From Chitinophagales bacterium (GTDB lineage Bacteria > Bacteroidota > Bacteroidia > Chitinophagales > UBA2359), in NCBI GenBank assembly GCA_020629335.1, contig JAHDDN010000380.1, positions 1 to 5,560 on the forward strand: a stretch of 5,560 bases of DNA. The letters run 5' to 3'. The notes below the pieces were generated by a model. That model saw only the letters and a list, made by a program, of their open reading frames with translations. It did not search any database and was not told the DNA's origin. Positions within the stretch are counted from its first letter, which is position 1. Each line of letters opens with the position of its first letter. Shown piece after piece: positions 1 through 5,529 of the stretch. A program made the position numbers and the translations under genes.

Positions 1-12
1 CCAGTAAGAAAG

Positions 13-387
13 CTATAAATCAAGAATGTTGGAGTAGAGACGCATTGCAATGCGTGTTCCATTTGGAGCATAATTGAAGTTTAAATAATTATTTGAACCA
101 CCTCCCCAAAATATTTCTGATTTTCCATTAAGGATGTCTAGAGTACAGAATTTATTACCATCCTGTATGCGCATTCCGTAAGCTGCTGGCCCTATGTTTG
201 GTTGGCCAATTCCTATCCACTTTCCACTTCCCAATATATTACCAAAAGCGCCAGATTGTAAGTGACCAACTTGCCCTCCAGTGAGATCTGTGTTAAAAGA
301 AGGATTTGAAGAAAAGCCAATTTGCTGAGCATCCGCTGTAGTTACAAAAAGGCATAGGATGACTATTACATAAAATATGTTTTTCAT
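13..387 (-). CDS. Short secreted protein, probably the truncated N-terminal part of a tail-fibre-like protein
   Basis: Reads from an ATG at 387 to a TAG at 15-13, 124 residues. A TTG two codons upstream is in frame, but the ATG is preferred because it directly begins a clean signal peptide: MKNIFYVIVILCLFVTTADA, with cleavage likely near ADA-QQ. The mature part is rich in Gly, Asn and Ser and has the segments KWIGIGQPN and YGMRIQDGNKF. These resemble, from memory, the start of long secreted Bacteroidota proteins that end in a tail-fibre/S74-type chaperone domain; no such C-terminal domain is present here. The last residues (TRIAMRLY onward) are encoded by a palindromic repeat at 40-55 and its flank, so the ORF was probably cut short by repeat insertion. 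No Shine-Dalgarno sequence is visible. It is divergent from the receptor gene. Function unknown; it could be a genuine small protein, but a gene remnant seems more likely. Confidence 0.6.
   Translation of the reverse strand: MKNIFYVIVILCLFVTTADAQQIGFSSNPSFNTDLTGGQVGHLQSGAFGNILGSGKWIGIGQPNIGPAAYGMRIQDGNKFCTLDILNGKSEIFWGGGSNNYLNFNYAPNGTRIAMRLYSNILDL
40..55. repeat. 16-bp perfect palindrome inside the 3' end of the secreted-protein ORF
   Basis: ACGCATTGCAATGCGT is its own reverse complement. It is preceded on the plus strand by GTAGAG (34-39), but the matching CTCTAC is missing on the right, where GTTCC follows. From memory, palindromes of the form GTAGAGACGC...GCGTCTCTAC are dispersed repeats in several Bacteroidota and cyanobacterial genomes; here one arm seems lost. 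It encodes the last residues of the minus-strand ORF. Not tested against a genome. Confidence 0.55.
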
Positions 388-421
388 GTTCAATGATTTT
401 TTGAAAATTAAGTGATAAATT

Positions 422-472
422 GAATGAAATTACCTATTCGATAGAGGCTATTTATATGATTTAATTTCATTC
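422..472. repeat. 11-bp inverted repeat with 29-nt spacer
   Basis: GAATGAAATTA at 422-432 is the exact reverse complement of TAATTTCATTC at 462-472. It lies 35-85 nt upstream of the ATG of the minus-strand secreted protein, so it falls in that gene's promoter or leader. The spacer contains a small CTAT-TCG-ATAG hairpin (434-444). There is no flanking T-run, so it is not an intrinsic terminator. Role unknown: operator or leader hairpin. Confidence 0.5.
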
Positions 473-580
473 TAAATAAAATATATAACGTCATATAAGC
501 ATGTTAACGTAATAGTATAAAAATTGTTTAAATAAAATTAATTTATAGCTATAATGAGTAGCTATTACCCAATACCAAAC

Positions 581-716
581 CCGCATAGGGATAGAAGCGG
601 TATGTGGCGTTAAGAGGCGACTAACGAAGCTTAGGTATGCGAAGGCTGGCTTTAGCAGACAAGCAGACCTTAGCGTAGTAGGAGCCGAATAGCCACATAA
701 TAGCGGATAGCCCGCC
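581..716 (+). repeat. Structured intergenic repeat element, copy 1
   Basis: The element has conserved flanks GGGATAGAAGCGG (588-600) and AGCGGATAGCCCGCC (702-716). Inside them is a perfect 8-bp stem, TATGTGGC (601-608) with GCCACATA (692-699), around an 83-nt interior. A second copy in reverse orientation lies at 5131-5282 with matching flanks, a different but self-complementary stem and a partly alignable interior, for example AGACAAG at 657-663. From memory, flanks of the GGGAT-GAAGCGG / AGCGGATAGCCC type surround variable hairpins between genes in many Bacteroidota; their function is not known to me. It could be a non-autonomous mobile repeat, a structured RNA or a transcript-end element. 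It is higher in GC than its surroundings. Confidence 0.7.
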
Positions 717-719
717 TTG

Positions 720-730
720 CGCCTTCGGCG
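720..730. repeat. Small GC hairpin CGCC-TTC-GGCG
   Basis: CGCC (720-723) pairs with GGCG (727-730) across a 3-nt loop, directly beside the right end of repeat element copy 1. No T-run follows on either strand. It may be an appendage of the repeat element. Confidence 0.35.
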
Positions 731-769
731 AATGATTAATGCATAATGATGAATGATAAATATATTGTG

Positions 770-781
770 CAATGTACATTG
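770..781. repeat. 12-bp perfect palindrome CAATGTACATTG in low-complexity DNA
   Basis: CAATGTACATTG equals its reverse complement. It follows about 40 bp built from AATG/ATGAT words (731-760). Similar AATG-rich tracts ending in ACAATGTACA words occur between genes in Bacteroidota as far as I remember. It is too far from either start codon to assign as an operator. Confidence 0.4.
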
Positions 782-860
782 TATAGGCGAACGCAAGGAT
801 GCGCCAAAAAAATAAACCTTCCAACCAAACCCCCATTCAACCCAAAAAAAATGCAGTTCA

Positions 861-945
861 AAGGATAAATTTCATCAAAAGGCGTGAATAGGCGTAATTG
901 CAAGTGATTATTAATCATTAAAGCAATTACATGAAATTTATCCTT
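861..945 (+). promoter_or_regulatory. Inverted repeat burying the receptor start codon (candidate leader switch)
   Basis: AAGGATAAATTTCAT (861-875) is the exact reverse complement of ATGAAATTTATCCTT (931-945), which is the ATG and first five codons of the receptor gene. If the transcript starts upstream of 861, the start codon would be locked in a 15-bp helix. The 55-nt spacer contains another hairpin (894-930) ending at the base before the ATG, so bases 923-945 would all be paired, leaving an 18-nt bulge (876-893). This could be a translation-controlling leader. Alternatively the arms could be inversion ends, because flipping the spacer would leave the coding sequence unchanged. The transcription start is unknown. 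Confidence 0.6.
894..930 (+). promoter_or_regulatory. Nested dyad immediately before the receptor ATG
   Basis: GTAATTGC (894-901) pairs exactly with GCAATTAC (923-930). Inside lies a 13-bp odd palindrome, TGATTA-T-TAATCA (905-917). The outer and inner dyad centres differ by one base. The structure could be a hairpin in the leader RNA or a double-dyad operator for a dimeric regulator. It does not resemble the direct-repeat sites used by LytTR proteins. Confidence 0.55.
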
Positions 946-3258
946 ATTCCCATCCTATGCATTTTAATCTCATTCAATAGCTATGCGCAATTTCAATTAA
1001 GCGGAAGTATAGTGTCTGAAGATCAACAAGCCATTGAATTTGCTTCAGTAAGCCTTTATCCCTTAAGTGATAGTACGCTTCTGGAGGGAGTTATTACTGC
1101 TCAAAATGGCTCTTTTGTATTGACTGATTTAAACGCCGCTCAATATCAATTGACCATACAAATGTTAGGCTATGAAGATGTGAGCGAAACTATTGATGTC
1201 TTTGAAAATATCGACTTAGGTCCAGTTATTCTCAAAGAAGAGTCGGCTATTTTAGAGGAAGTAAAAGTGATCGCTCATCAATCGACTGTAGAGAGTCATT
1301 TGGGGAAGAAGGTGCTTAGAATTGGGCAGGATTTAACGGCTGCTGGAAGCAATGCCTTGGAAGCCTTAGATGATATTCCGTCAGTGACTTCTACGCCAAG
1401 GGGGCAAGTGCAAATAAGGGGCAACTCCAATGTCATTATTTATATCAATGGGAAAGCTACCAAAAGAGATCCATCTACGCTCAAATTTATCTCTGCTGAA
1501 TCATTAGAGAAAATCGAAATTATTACCAATCCATCTGCCAAATATGATGCGGAAGGGGTTGGGGGAATTATCAATTTGGTATATAAAAAAGATAGAGTAC
1601 GCTCTGCCAAACTAGAACTGATTTCCAATTTAGCCATCTTGACTAATCCGTTTTATTTAAGCCCCAATGGAGGAATCAATGCTAGCTTTACTAGAAACAA
1701 GCTTTCCTTTTTTGCCAATCTGAGTACTGATTATAGTTGGTATGAAGATTATGCGGATTTTAGCAGAATTAATTTTAGTGATAGTCTTCAAAGGTACGAA
1801 AGCCATGCAACTAATAAGGGAATAGGCAATGTGAGTAATGCATTAATCGGTTGTTCTTTTGAGTTAGATACTACAATGTCAATTGGATTGGAAATTAATT
1901 ATGATCGTTGGGATTTTCTGAATGAAATGCAACAGCATAATATTTTCGACTATCAAGATGGCTTGGATCAAAGGCTTGATTTTTCAGGGGAAAGGGGAGA
2001 AGTAGAGAATGAATTATGGGTGAATCTCTCTTTAGAAAAAGAGTTTCAGAATGAGCAGAACCTAAAAATATCTTTGACGGCTGGTGGAGAAAATGAAGTG
2101 AACTATTCAGAAAATGAGGAGGAGGAAATAATGGCTACTATTCCTAGTGCTCAACAATTTTTGCGTTCCTCCAATGAGTTGGAAAGCCAACGATATTATC
2201 AAGGAGAAATAGGCTATGAAGCGCCTTTCTTTGATTGGGGAGAAATAGAGTTCGGACTGAAAGCGGACTTTATTCAGTATCACATTCTTCAAAAAATAGC
2301 CTTATTTACAGACACGCCATTAGCCGATAATGACTTCAATATGGATATGCAAAAGCTAGGCATATTCATGCTTCAGAAAAATCAAATTAAGCAACTGGAG
2401 TATGGAATTGGATTAAGATTAGAGCAATTTTCAAGTACTGCTTTTCAAGAAGCCAACCAAGCTGAATTTACACAAGACTATATCCGTTTATTCCCTTCTG
2501 TTCAGCTAAATTATTTGTTGGATGGTCAGGATAAAAGTATCGGTTTTAATTATACTCGCCGAATCAACCGCCCAGGCTTTTTTGATTTGAATCCCTATGT
2601 TTCCTATGAAGATCCATTGAATTTAGAGACAGGCAATCCTGCATTACGACCAGAAATTGCCGATTTATATGAGCTGAATTATCATCAAGAGGGAAAGCCT
2701 TATGCAGTAGATATAAGCTTGTATCATCGCAAAACCAATGATGCCATCCAATATGTAGCCCATCCAATAGATAATAATCGAACCATGACCAGCACTGTTA
2801 ATATCGGAACGGCAACAAGGAGTGGGCTAGAAGCCCAAATTGAATATCGCTACTTAAAAAAACTCAAAGCAAGTGCCAGTTTTGTGATGGCCCAAAATCG
2901 CTTCAATGATCCAGAAAACGAAATCACTTATAATAAGCAAAGCACTTGGAGTGTGCGATTAAAACAACAATTCAATCTAAAGAATAATTGGAAAATAGAA
3001 TTTTCAGAAATCTATAGAGCGCCTTCCTATGAAATCCAACAAAAAACGGCAGCTGCTTATTATGTGAATTTGGGAATCAATAAAAAATTCAAAAACAAAA
3101 AAGGCAGTGTCTCTTTTGCGATAAGAGATCTATTTAATACCAAGCTGTATGCCTATTCATTTCTCAACTCAGACTTTGAGATAGAGCGAAGCCACAAATG
3201 GCAAACACGACAACTAGTATTAGGATTAAATTATACTCTTTTTGAGCAGAAAAAATAA
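931..3258 (+). CDS. TonB-dependent receptor-like outer-membrane beta-barrel protein
   Basis: This 775-residue protein begins with a signal peptide (MKFILIPILCILISFNSYAQ, residues 1-20). Next comes a carboxypeptidase-regulatory-like beta-sandwich (about 21-102; GSIVSEDQQAIEFASVSLY, then GSFVLTDL and MLGYE). The segment EEVKVIA (109-115) occupies the usual TonB-box/linker position. A plug domain follows (about 120-220; NALEALDDIPSV, QVQIRGNSNVIIYINGK, IEIITNPSAKYDAEGVGGIINL), then a long barrel of alternating aromatic/polar strands (about 225-775) ending in LGLNYTLFEQKK. The order and the NPSAKYDAEG-type motif match the Bacteroidota 'outer membrane beta-barrel family' relatives of SusC/FecA. 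Such proteins sit in the outer membrane and import ligands with TonB energy; the substrate cannot be inferred, and no SusD partner is encoded here. The start is fixed by the signal peptide; no Shine-Dalgarno is seen, and the ATG lies within an inverted repeat. Kinase and regulator genes follow on the same strand. Confidence 0.92.
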   Translation: MKFILIPILCILISFNSYAQFQLSGSIVSEDQQAIEFASVSLYPLSDSTLLEGVITAQNGSFVLTDLNAAQYQLTIQMLGYEDVSETIDVFENIDLGPVILKEESAILEEVKVIAHQSTVESHLGKKVLRIGQDLTAAGSNALEALDDIPSVTSTPRGQVQIRGNSNVIIYINGKATKRDPSTLKFISAESLEKIEIITNPSAKYDAEGVGGIINLVYKKDRVRSAKLELISNLAILTNPFYLSPNGGINASFTRNKLSFFANLSTDYSWYEDYADFSRINFSDSLQRYESHATNKGIGNVSNALIGCSFELDTTMSIGLEINYDRWDFLNEMQQHNIFDYQDGLDQRLDFSGERGEVENELWVNLSLEKEFQNEQNLKISLTAGGENEVNYSENEEEEIMATIPSAQQFLRSSNELESQRYYQGEIGYEAPFFDWGEIEFGLKADFIQYHILQKIALFTDTPLADNDFNMDMQKLGIFMLQKNQIKQLEYGIGLRLEQFSSTAFQEANQAEFTQDYIRLFPSVQLNYLLDGQDKSIGFNYTRRINRPGFFDLNPYVSYEDPLNLETGNPALRPEIADLYELNYHQEGKPYAVDISLYHRKTNDAIQYVAHPIDNNRTMTSTVNIGTATRSGLEAQIEYRYLKKLKASASFVMAQNRFNDPENEITYNKQSTWSVRLKQQFNLKNNWKIEFSEIYRAPSYEIQQKTAAAYYVNLGINKKFKNKKGSVSFAIRDLFNTKLYAYSFLNSDFEIERSHKWQTRQLVLGLNYTLFEQKK

Positions 3259-3309
3259 GGGAGATCAAAGCAGATTGATTATATTGTGAAAAAAGGGGGA
3301 ATTATTATT

Positions 3310-4338
3310 ATGAAAAAAGAATGGCTTTTTCAAATAGTGGCATTAGTCATATTTTACTTAGATAGTATTATCTCTGTAGAACATGAAGGGCTTTTCTTTT
3401 CTGAAACTCCCGCTGTGGATTTGATATATGTGTTGTATGTGGCAATTTTGTTTTTAATCGTTAATTATATATTGATCCCACGACTTTTTTATGCTAAAAA
3501 ATACTTGCTGTTTTTCATTTCCTTGATTGGCTTAATCGTTCTTTTTGGTGTAATAGAAGAAGGCATCCTTGAAAAAATCTTCTCTCCGAATAGTCGAGGG
3601 AAAAATGATGTTACTTGGCAATCTATTTATTGGTACTTTGGCGAAATACTAGTGCCTTTGTTGGCTTTTATGACCATTAAGTTTGTATTTGATAGTTTTG
3701 CTCATCAACAAAAATTGGAAGAAATTGAGAAAGACAGATTAACTAATGAACTGAAACTATTAAAGTCGCAAATACAGCCCCACATTCTTTTCAATAGCTT
3801 GAATAATTTATATCATTTTGCTTTGAAAAAATCGGATGATGTACCAGGATTAATACTGAAACTATCCAATGTATTGCGCTATGTATTGTATGAAACGACT
3901 GATGAAAAAGTCTCTTTAGAAAAAGAATTGACCTTTATTAAAGATTATATTGACCTCCAAGAAATTCAATATAAGGGTAGAGGAGAGATACACTTTGATC
4001 TTCAAAAAGAAGCAGATTGTGAATCTATCAAGATTGCTCCCTTTCTATTAATCCCCTTTATAGAGAATAGTTTTAAGCATAGTTTTGGCTCTAAAATAAA
4101 TGAAGTAGTTATAGAGATTAAATTGGCTATACAAGAAGATAGCCTTAGCTTATTTGTCAAAAATAATTTTGAAAAAGACAAGGGAAATAGCGAAAAACTA
4201 ACCCAAGGAGGAATTGGAATGAAAAATGTGAAGAAAAGATTAGATTTGCTATATCCCAAACAGTACGAGCTAAACATCATTGAAAATCAACAGGAGTATA
4301 TCGTTAAATTAGATTTAGAACTCCTTAAAAAGGCATAA
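3310..4338 (+). CDS. LytS/YehU-type membrane sensor histidine kinase
   Basis: From the ATG at 3310 this encodes 342 residues. A GTG at 3286 would add eight residues, but the ATG has GGGGGA nine bases upstream and starts MKKEW directly before the first membrane helix. Four hydrophobic helices (about 5-21, 38-57, 63-82, 103-127) form the membrane part, without a large external sensor domain. A linker helix (131-155) leads into a His_kinase (PF06580-type) domain with LKSQIQPHILFNSLNNL, in which His158 is the likely phosphoacceptor. The ATPase follows, with an N box at PFIENSFKH (Asn253) and a G box at GGIGMKNVKKRL (300-311). The usual PHFLFN reads PHILFN, a mild change. It should phosphorylate the regulator encoded immediately downstream, whose start overlaps its stop by one base. 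It lies 51 bp after the receptor gene with no terminator visible, so co-transcription is plausible. The stimulus is unknown. Confidence 0.94.
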   Translation: MKKEWLFQIVALVIFYLDSIISVEHEGLFFSETPAVDLIYVLYVAILFLIVNYILIPRLFYAKKYLLFFISLIGLIVLFGVIEEGILEKIFSPNSRGKNDVTWQSIYWYFGEILVPLLAFMTIKFVFDSFAHQQKLEEIEKDRLTNELKLLKSQIQPHILFNSLNNLYHFALKKSDDVPGLILKLSNVLRYVLYETTDEKVSLEKELTFIKDYIDLQEIQYKGRGEIHFDLQKEADCESIKIAPFLLIPFIENSFKHSFGSKINEVVIEIKLAIQEDSLSLFVKNNFEKDKGNSEKLTQGGIGMKNVKKRLDLLYPKQYELNIIENQQEYIVKLDLELLKKA

Positions 4339-5024
4339 TGAATCCATTAAATTGTATCATAATAGAAGATCAAATCCCTGCTCAGGAAACCCTGAAGTCG
4401 TACATAGAACAGGTACCAAGCCTGAAGCTATTAAATACTTATATTTCTCCTTTAGAAGCTTTGCAAGACTTAGATAGTGGATTAGTTGATGTGTTGTTTT
4501 TAGACATTCACTTGCCCAAATTATCTGGTATTGAATTACTAAGATCGCTTAAAAATCCTCCTCAAACGATACTTACAACGGCCTTTACAGAATATGCGAT
4601 TGATGGCTTTGATTTGGATGTAGTAGATTATCTTTTAAAGCCATTTTCTTTTGAGCGTTTTCTAAAATCTATCTCCAAAATCAATAAAAAAGAAGTAAGA
4701 CAAAAAGCCCCCAATAATGATTTTTTATTTGTTAGAAACAAAGGCCAAATCAAGAAAATTGCCATTTCAGAAATTGAGTATGTAGAAGCGAAAGGAGATT
4801 TTACCGTCATTTGTACAACTGAAAATAGGGAAGTGGCTAATATTTCTTTACAAAAACTACTACTAAGCTTGGGTGAGAAATTTGTAAGATGCCATAAGTC
4901 CTATATCGTCAATATAGATCGGATAGAAAAAATCATTGGCAATCATATTCTAATCAATACCAAAGAAATTAGCATTGGAAGAACTTATAAAGATCAATTT
5001 ATGGAGCGAATTAAAATGATTTGA
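4338..5024 (+). CDS. LytTR-family response regulator (receiver plus LytTR DNA-binding domain)
   Basis: A 228-residue protein of normal length for LytR/AlgR/YehT-type regulators. The receiver domain (about 5-115) shows the acidic pair Glu10-Asp11, the phosphoacceptor Asp56 in VLFLDIHLPKLSG, the Thr at 80-81 (ILTTAF) and Lys101 in LLKPF, so all key residues are present. A short linker leads to a LytTR domain (about 129-226; FVRNKGQIKKI, IEYVEAKGDF, FVRCHKSYIVNIDRI, IGRTYKDQF), which binds DNA through beta strands. The TAATG junction fuses the kinase stop and this start, indicating translational coupling, and AAGG lies four bases before the ATG. It is the cognate partner of the kinase. The adjacent receptor gene is an obvious candidate target, but I see no clear LytTR direct-repeat site upstream of it. 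Downstream is a non-coding stretch. Confidence 0.95.
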   Translation: MNPLNCIIIEDQIPAQETLKSYIEQVPSLKLLNTYISPLEALQDLDSGLVDVLFLDIHLPKLSGIELLRSLKNPPQTILTTAFTEYAIDGFDLDVVDYLLKPFSFERFLKSISKINKKEVRQKAPNNDFLFVRNKGQIKKIAISEIEYVEAKGDFTVICTTENREVANISLQKLLLSLGEKFVRCHKSYIVNIDRIEKIIGNHILINTKEISIGRTYKDQFMERIKMI

Positions 5025-5047
5025 TTCTTTAAGGCATTTAAGACGTG

Positions 5048-5062
5048 AATAGCGCAGCTATT
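5048..5062 (+). repeat. Small hairpin AATAGC-GCA-GCTATT after the regulator gene
   Basis: A 6-bp perfect stem with a 3-nt loop starts 24 bases after the regulator stop codon. It is followed by TAAGGAG rather than a T-run, so it is not a standard intrinsic terminator. It could still mark or protect the 3' end of the transcript. Confidence 0.4.
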
Positions 5063-5093
5063 TAAGGAGTAAATAAGGCAGTATAATTGTAAA

Positions 5094-5120
5094 AATCCGT
5101 GTAATCTGTGCAATCCGTGA
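5094..5120 (+). repeat. Three tandem 9-bp units AATCYGTGN
   Basis: The units are AATCCGTGT (5094-5102), AATCTGTGC (5103-5111) and AATCCGTGA (5112-5120). From memory, very similar AATCTGTG/AATCCGTG tandem tracts recur between genes in many Bacteroidota genomes. Function unknown. It lies 11 bp before repeat element copy 2. Confidence 0.65.
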
Positions 5121-5130
5121 TTATTTATTT

Positions 5131-5282
5131 GGGCGGCTATATCCCGCTGTTCGCTCTTATGGGGCTATGCGCTGTCTGTTCCGCATAGTCGGTACTTGTC
5201 TTCCACTGCGTGGCAAGCCTGCGTCCCTCCTTGCTTCACGAGCCATCGCATATACGCCCCATACCGCTGCCATCGGGGCCGC
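5131..5282 (-). repeat. Structured intergenic repeat element, copy 2 (opposite orientation to copy 1)
   Basis: Read on the minus strand, it has flank CCGATGGCAGCGG (5276-5264), stem TATGGGGC (5263-5256) and GCCCCATA (5165-5158), and a far flank containing AGCGGGATATAGCCGCCC (5148-5131). The order matches copy 1, and the interior shares words such as AGACAAG (5201-5195). The stem differs from copy 1 at the fourth G-C position yet stays complementary. Extra pairing inside includes CTATGCG/CGCATAG (5165-5171 / 5182-5188), the alternative TATGCG/CGCATA (5166-5171 / 5247-5252), and CGTGGCAAG with CTTGC-TT-CACG (5209-5217 / 5230-5240). It is far richer in GC than its surroundings. Confidence 0.7.
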
Positions 5283-5357
5283 ATTTTAGTTAGGAGCGCA
5301 TACTGATAAATAAACAAATTAAATGGAAATTTTTATTCCTTCAATCAGTTGGGGTAT

Positions 5358-5409
5358 GCAAGTGAAAAACACTTGCTATTTGGGGCAAGCACAAGTGAAA
5401 AACACTTGC
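5358..5409. repeat. Two identical hairpin repeats, 33 bp apart
   Basis: CAAGTGAAAAACACTTGC occurs at 5359-5376 and again at 5392-5409. Each copy is itself an inverted repeat: CAAGTG, AAAAA loop, CACTTG. The first copy extends to a 7-bp stem with G5358. The 33-bp period is about three helical turns. The pair lies 121-172 bp upstream of the next ATG, so it could be a double operator or a dispersed hairpin repeat inserted twice. Confidence 0.65.
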
Positions 5410-5529
5410 GCTATAAGCTTAGGACCTTATTGACAAATAATTATCAACTATATAAATTCCCGTATTTTGTTACCCACTCAATTTATTTTGTCGCAACCCC
5501 TTATTTTAGCACCTAAAAAACAAAAAGCA

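Larger units (their letters stand above)
388..930. other. Intergenic region between divergent genes, repeat-rich, no convincing gene
   Basis: About 540 bp separate the minus-strand secreted protein from the plus-strand receptor gene. The part at 388-560 is very AT-rich and should hold the promoter of the minus-strand gene; it contains an 11-bp inverted repeat (422-432 / 462-472). The part at 581-716 is a more GC-rich structured repeat element. The part at 731-785 is low-complexity ATGAT/AATG-rich sequence with a 12-bp palindrome, CAATGTACATTG (770-781). The part at 861-930 is a dense set of inverted repeats reaching the receptor start codon. Minus-strand open frames of 60-101 codons here run through these repeats and have no protein-like character, so no gene is called. 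Confidence 0.7.
5025..5529. other. Intergenic region with three kinds of repeat, no convincing gene
   Basis: About 505 bp follow the response regulator. In order they hold a small hairpin (5048-5062), a 9-bp triplicated tandem repeat (5094-5120), repeat element copy 2 (5131-5282), an AT-rich gap with a weak 6-bp inverted repeat (5302-5307 / 5344-5349), a pair of identical hairpins (5358-5409) and an AT-rich tract that should contain the promoter of the next gene. No open frame in it looks like protein. Confidence 0.7.

Noticed and set aside
388..393. TTG start giving a two-residue longer secreted protein
   Set aside because: The ATG at 387 starts a standard signal peptide; there is no need for a rare start.
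486..513. Direct repeat TAACGTCAT / TAACGTAAT with 19-bp period as a LytTR-type binding site
   Set aside because: The period is near two helical turns, but the words do not fit the LytTR consensus as I know it, and the site lies more than 400 bp from the receptor start.
786..812. GGCG...CGCC hairpin followed by A7 as a terminator
   Set aside because: The stem is only 4 bp with a 12-nt loop, and the homopolymer has the wrong polarity for a terminator on either strand.
491..918. Minus-strand open frames of 101, 71 and 60 codons between the two divergent genes
   Set aside because: They run through the structured repeat and low-complexity DNA, overlap one another in different frames and show no protein-like composition or conserved motif.
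3286..3309. GTG start giving an eight-residue longer kinase
   Set aside because: The ATG at 3310 has a better-placed purine-rich stretch and begins directly before the first membrane helix.
4002..4280. Minus-strand 92-codon open frame, and similar shorter ones inside the receptor, kinase and regulator genes
   Set aside because: They lie antisense within clearly recognised genes and have no features of their own.
5025..5070. Intrinsic terminator after the response regulator
   Set aside because: The only hairpin (5048-5062) has a modest stem and no T-run after it.
5359..5409. CRISPR-like repeat-spacer arrangement
   Set aside because: Only two 18-bp repeats with a 15-bp spacer and no neighbouring cas genes; both copies are simple hairpins.
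5430..5490. Promoter signals before the last gene: TTGACA (5430) with TATAAA (5451), and TATTTTG at 5463 and 5484
   Set aside because: The TTGACA-TATAAA spacing is 15 bp and this form is not the usual Bacteroidota promoter; the TATTTTG words miss the TAnnTTTG consensus and lack a properly spaced TTTG. Too weak to call in AT-rich DNA.
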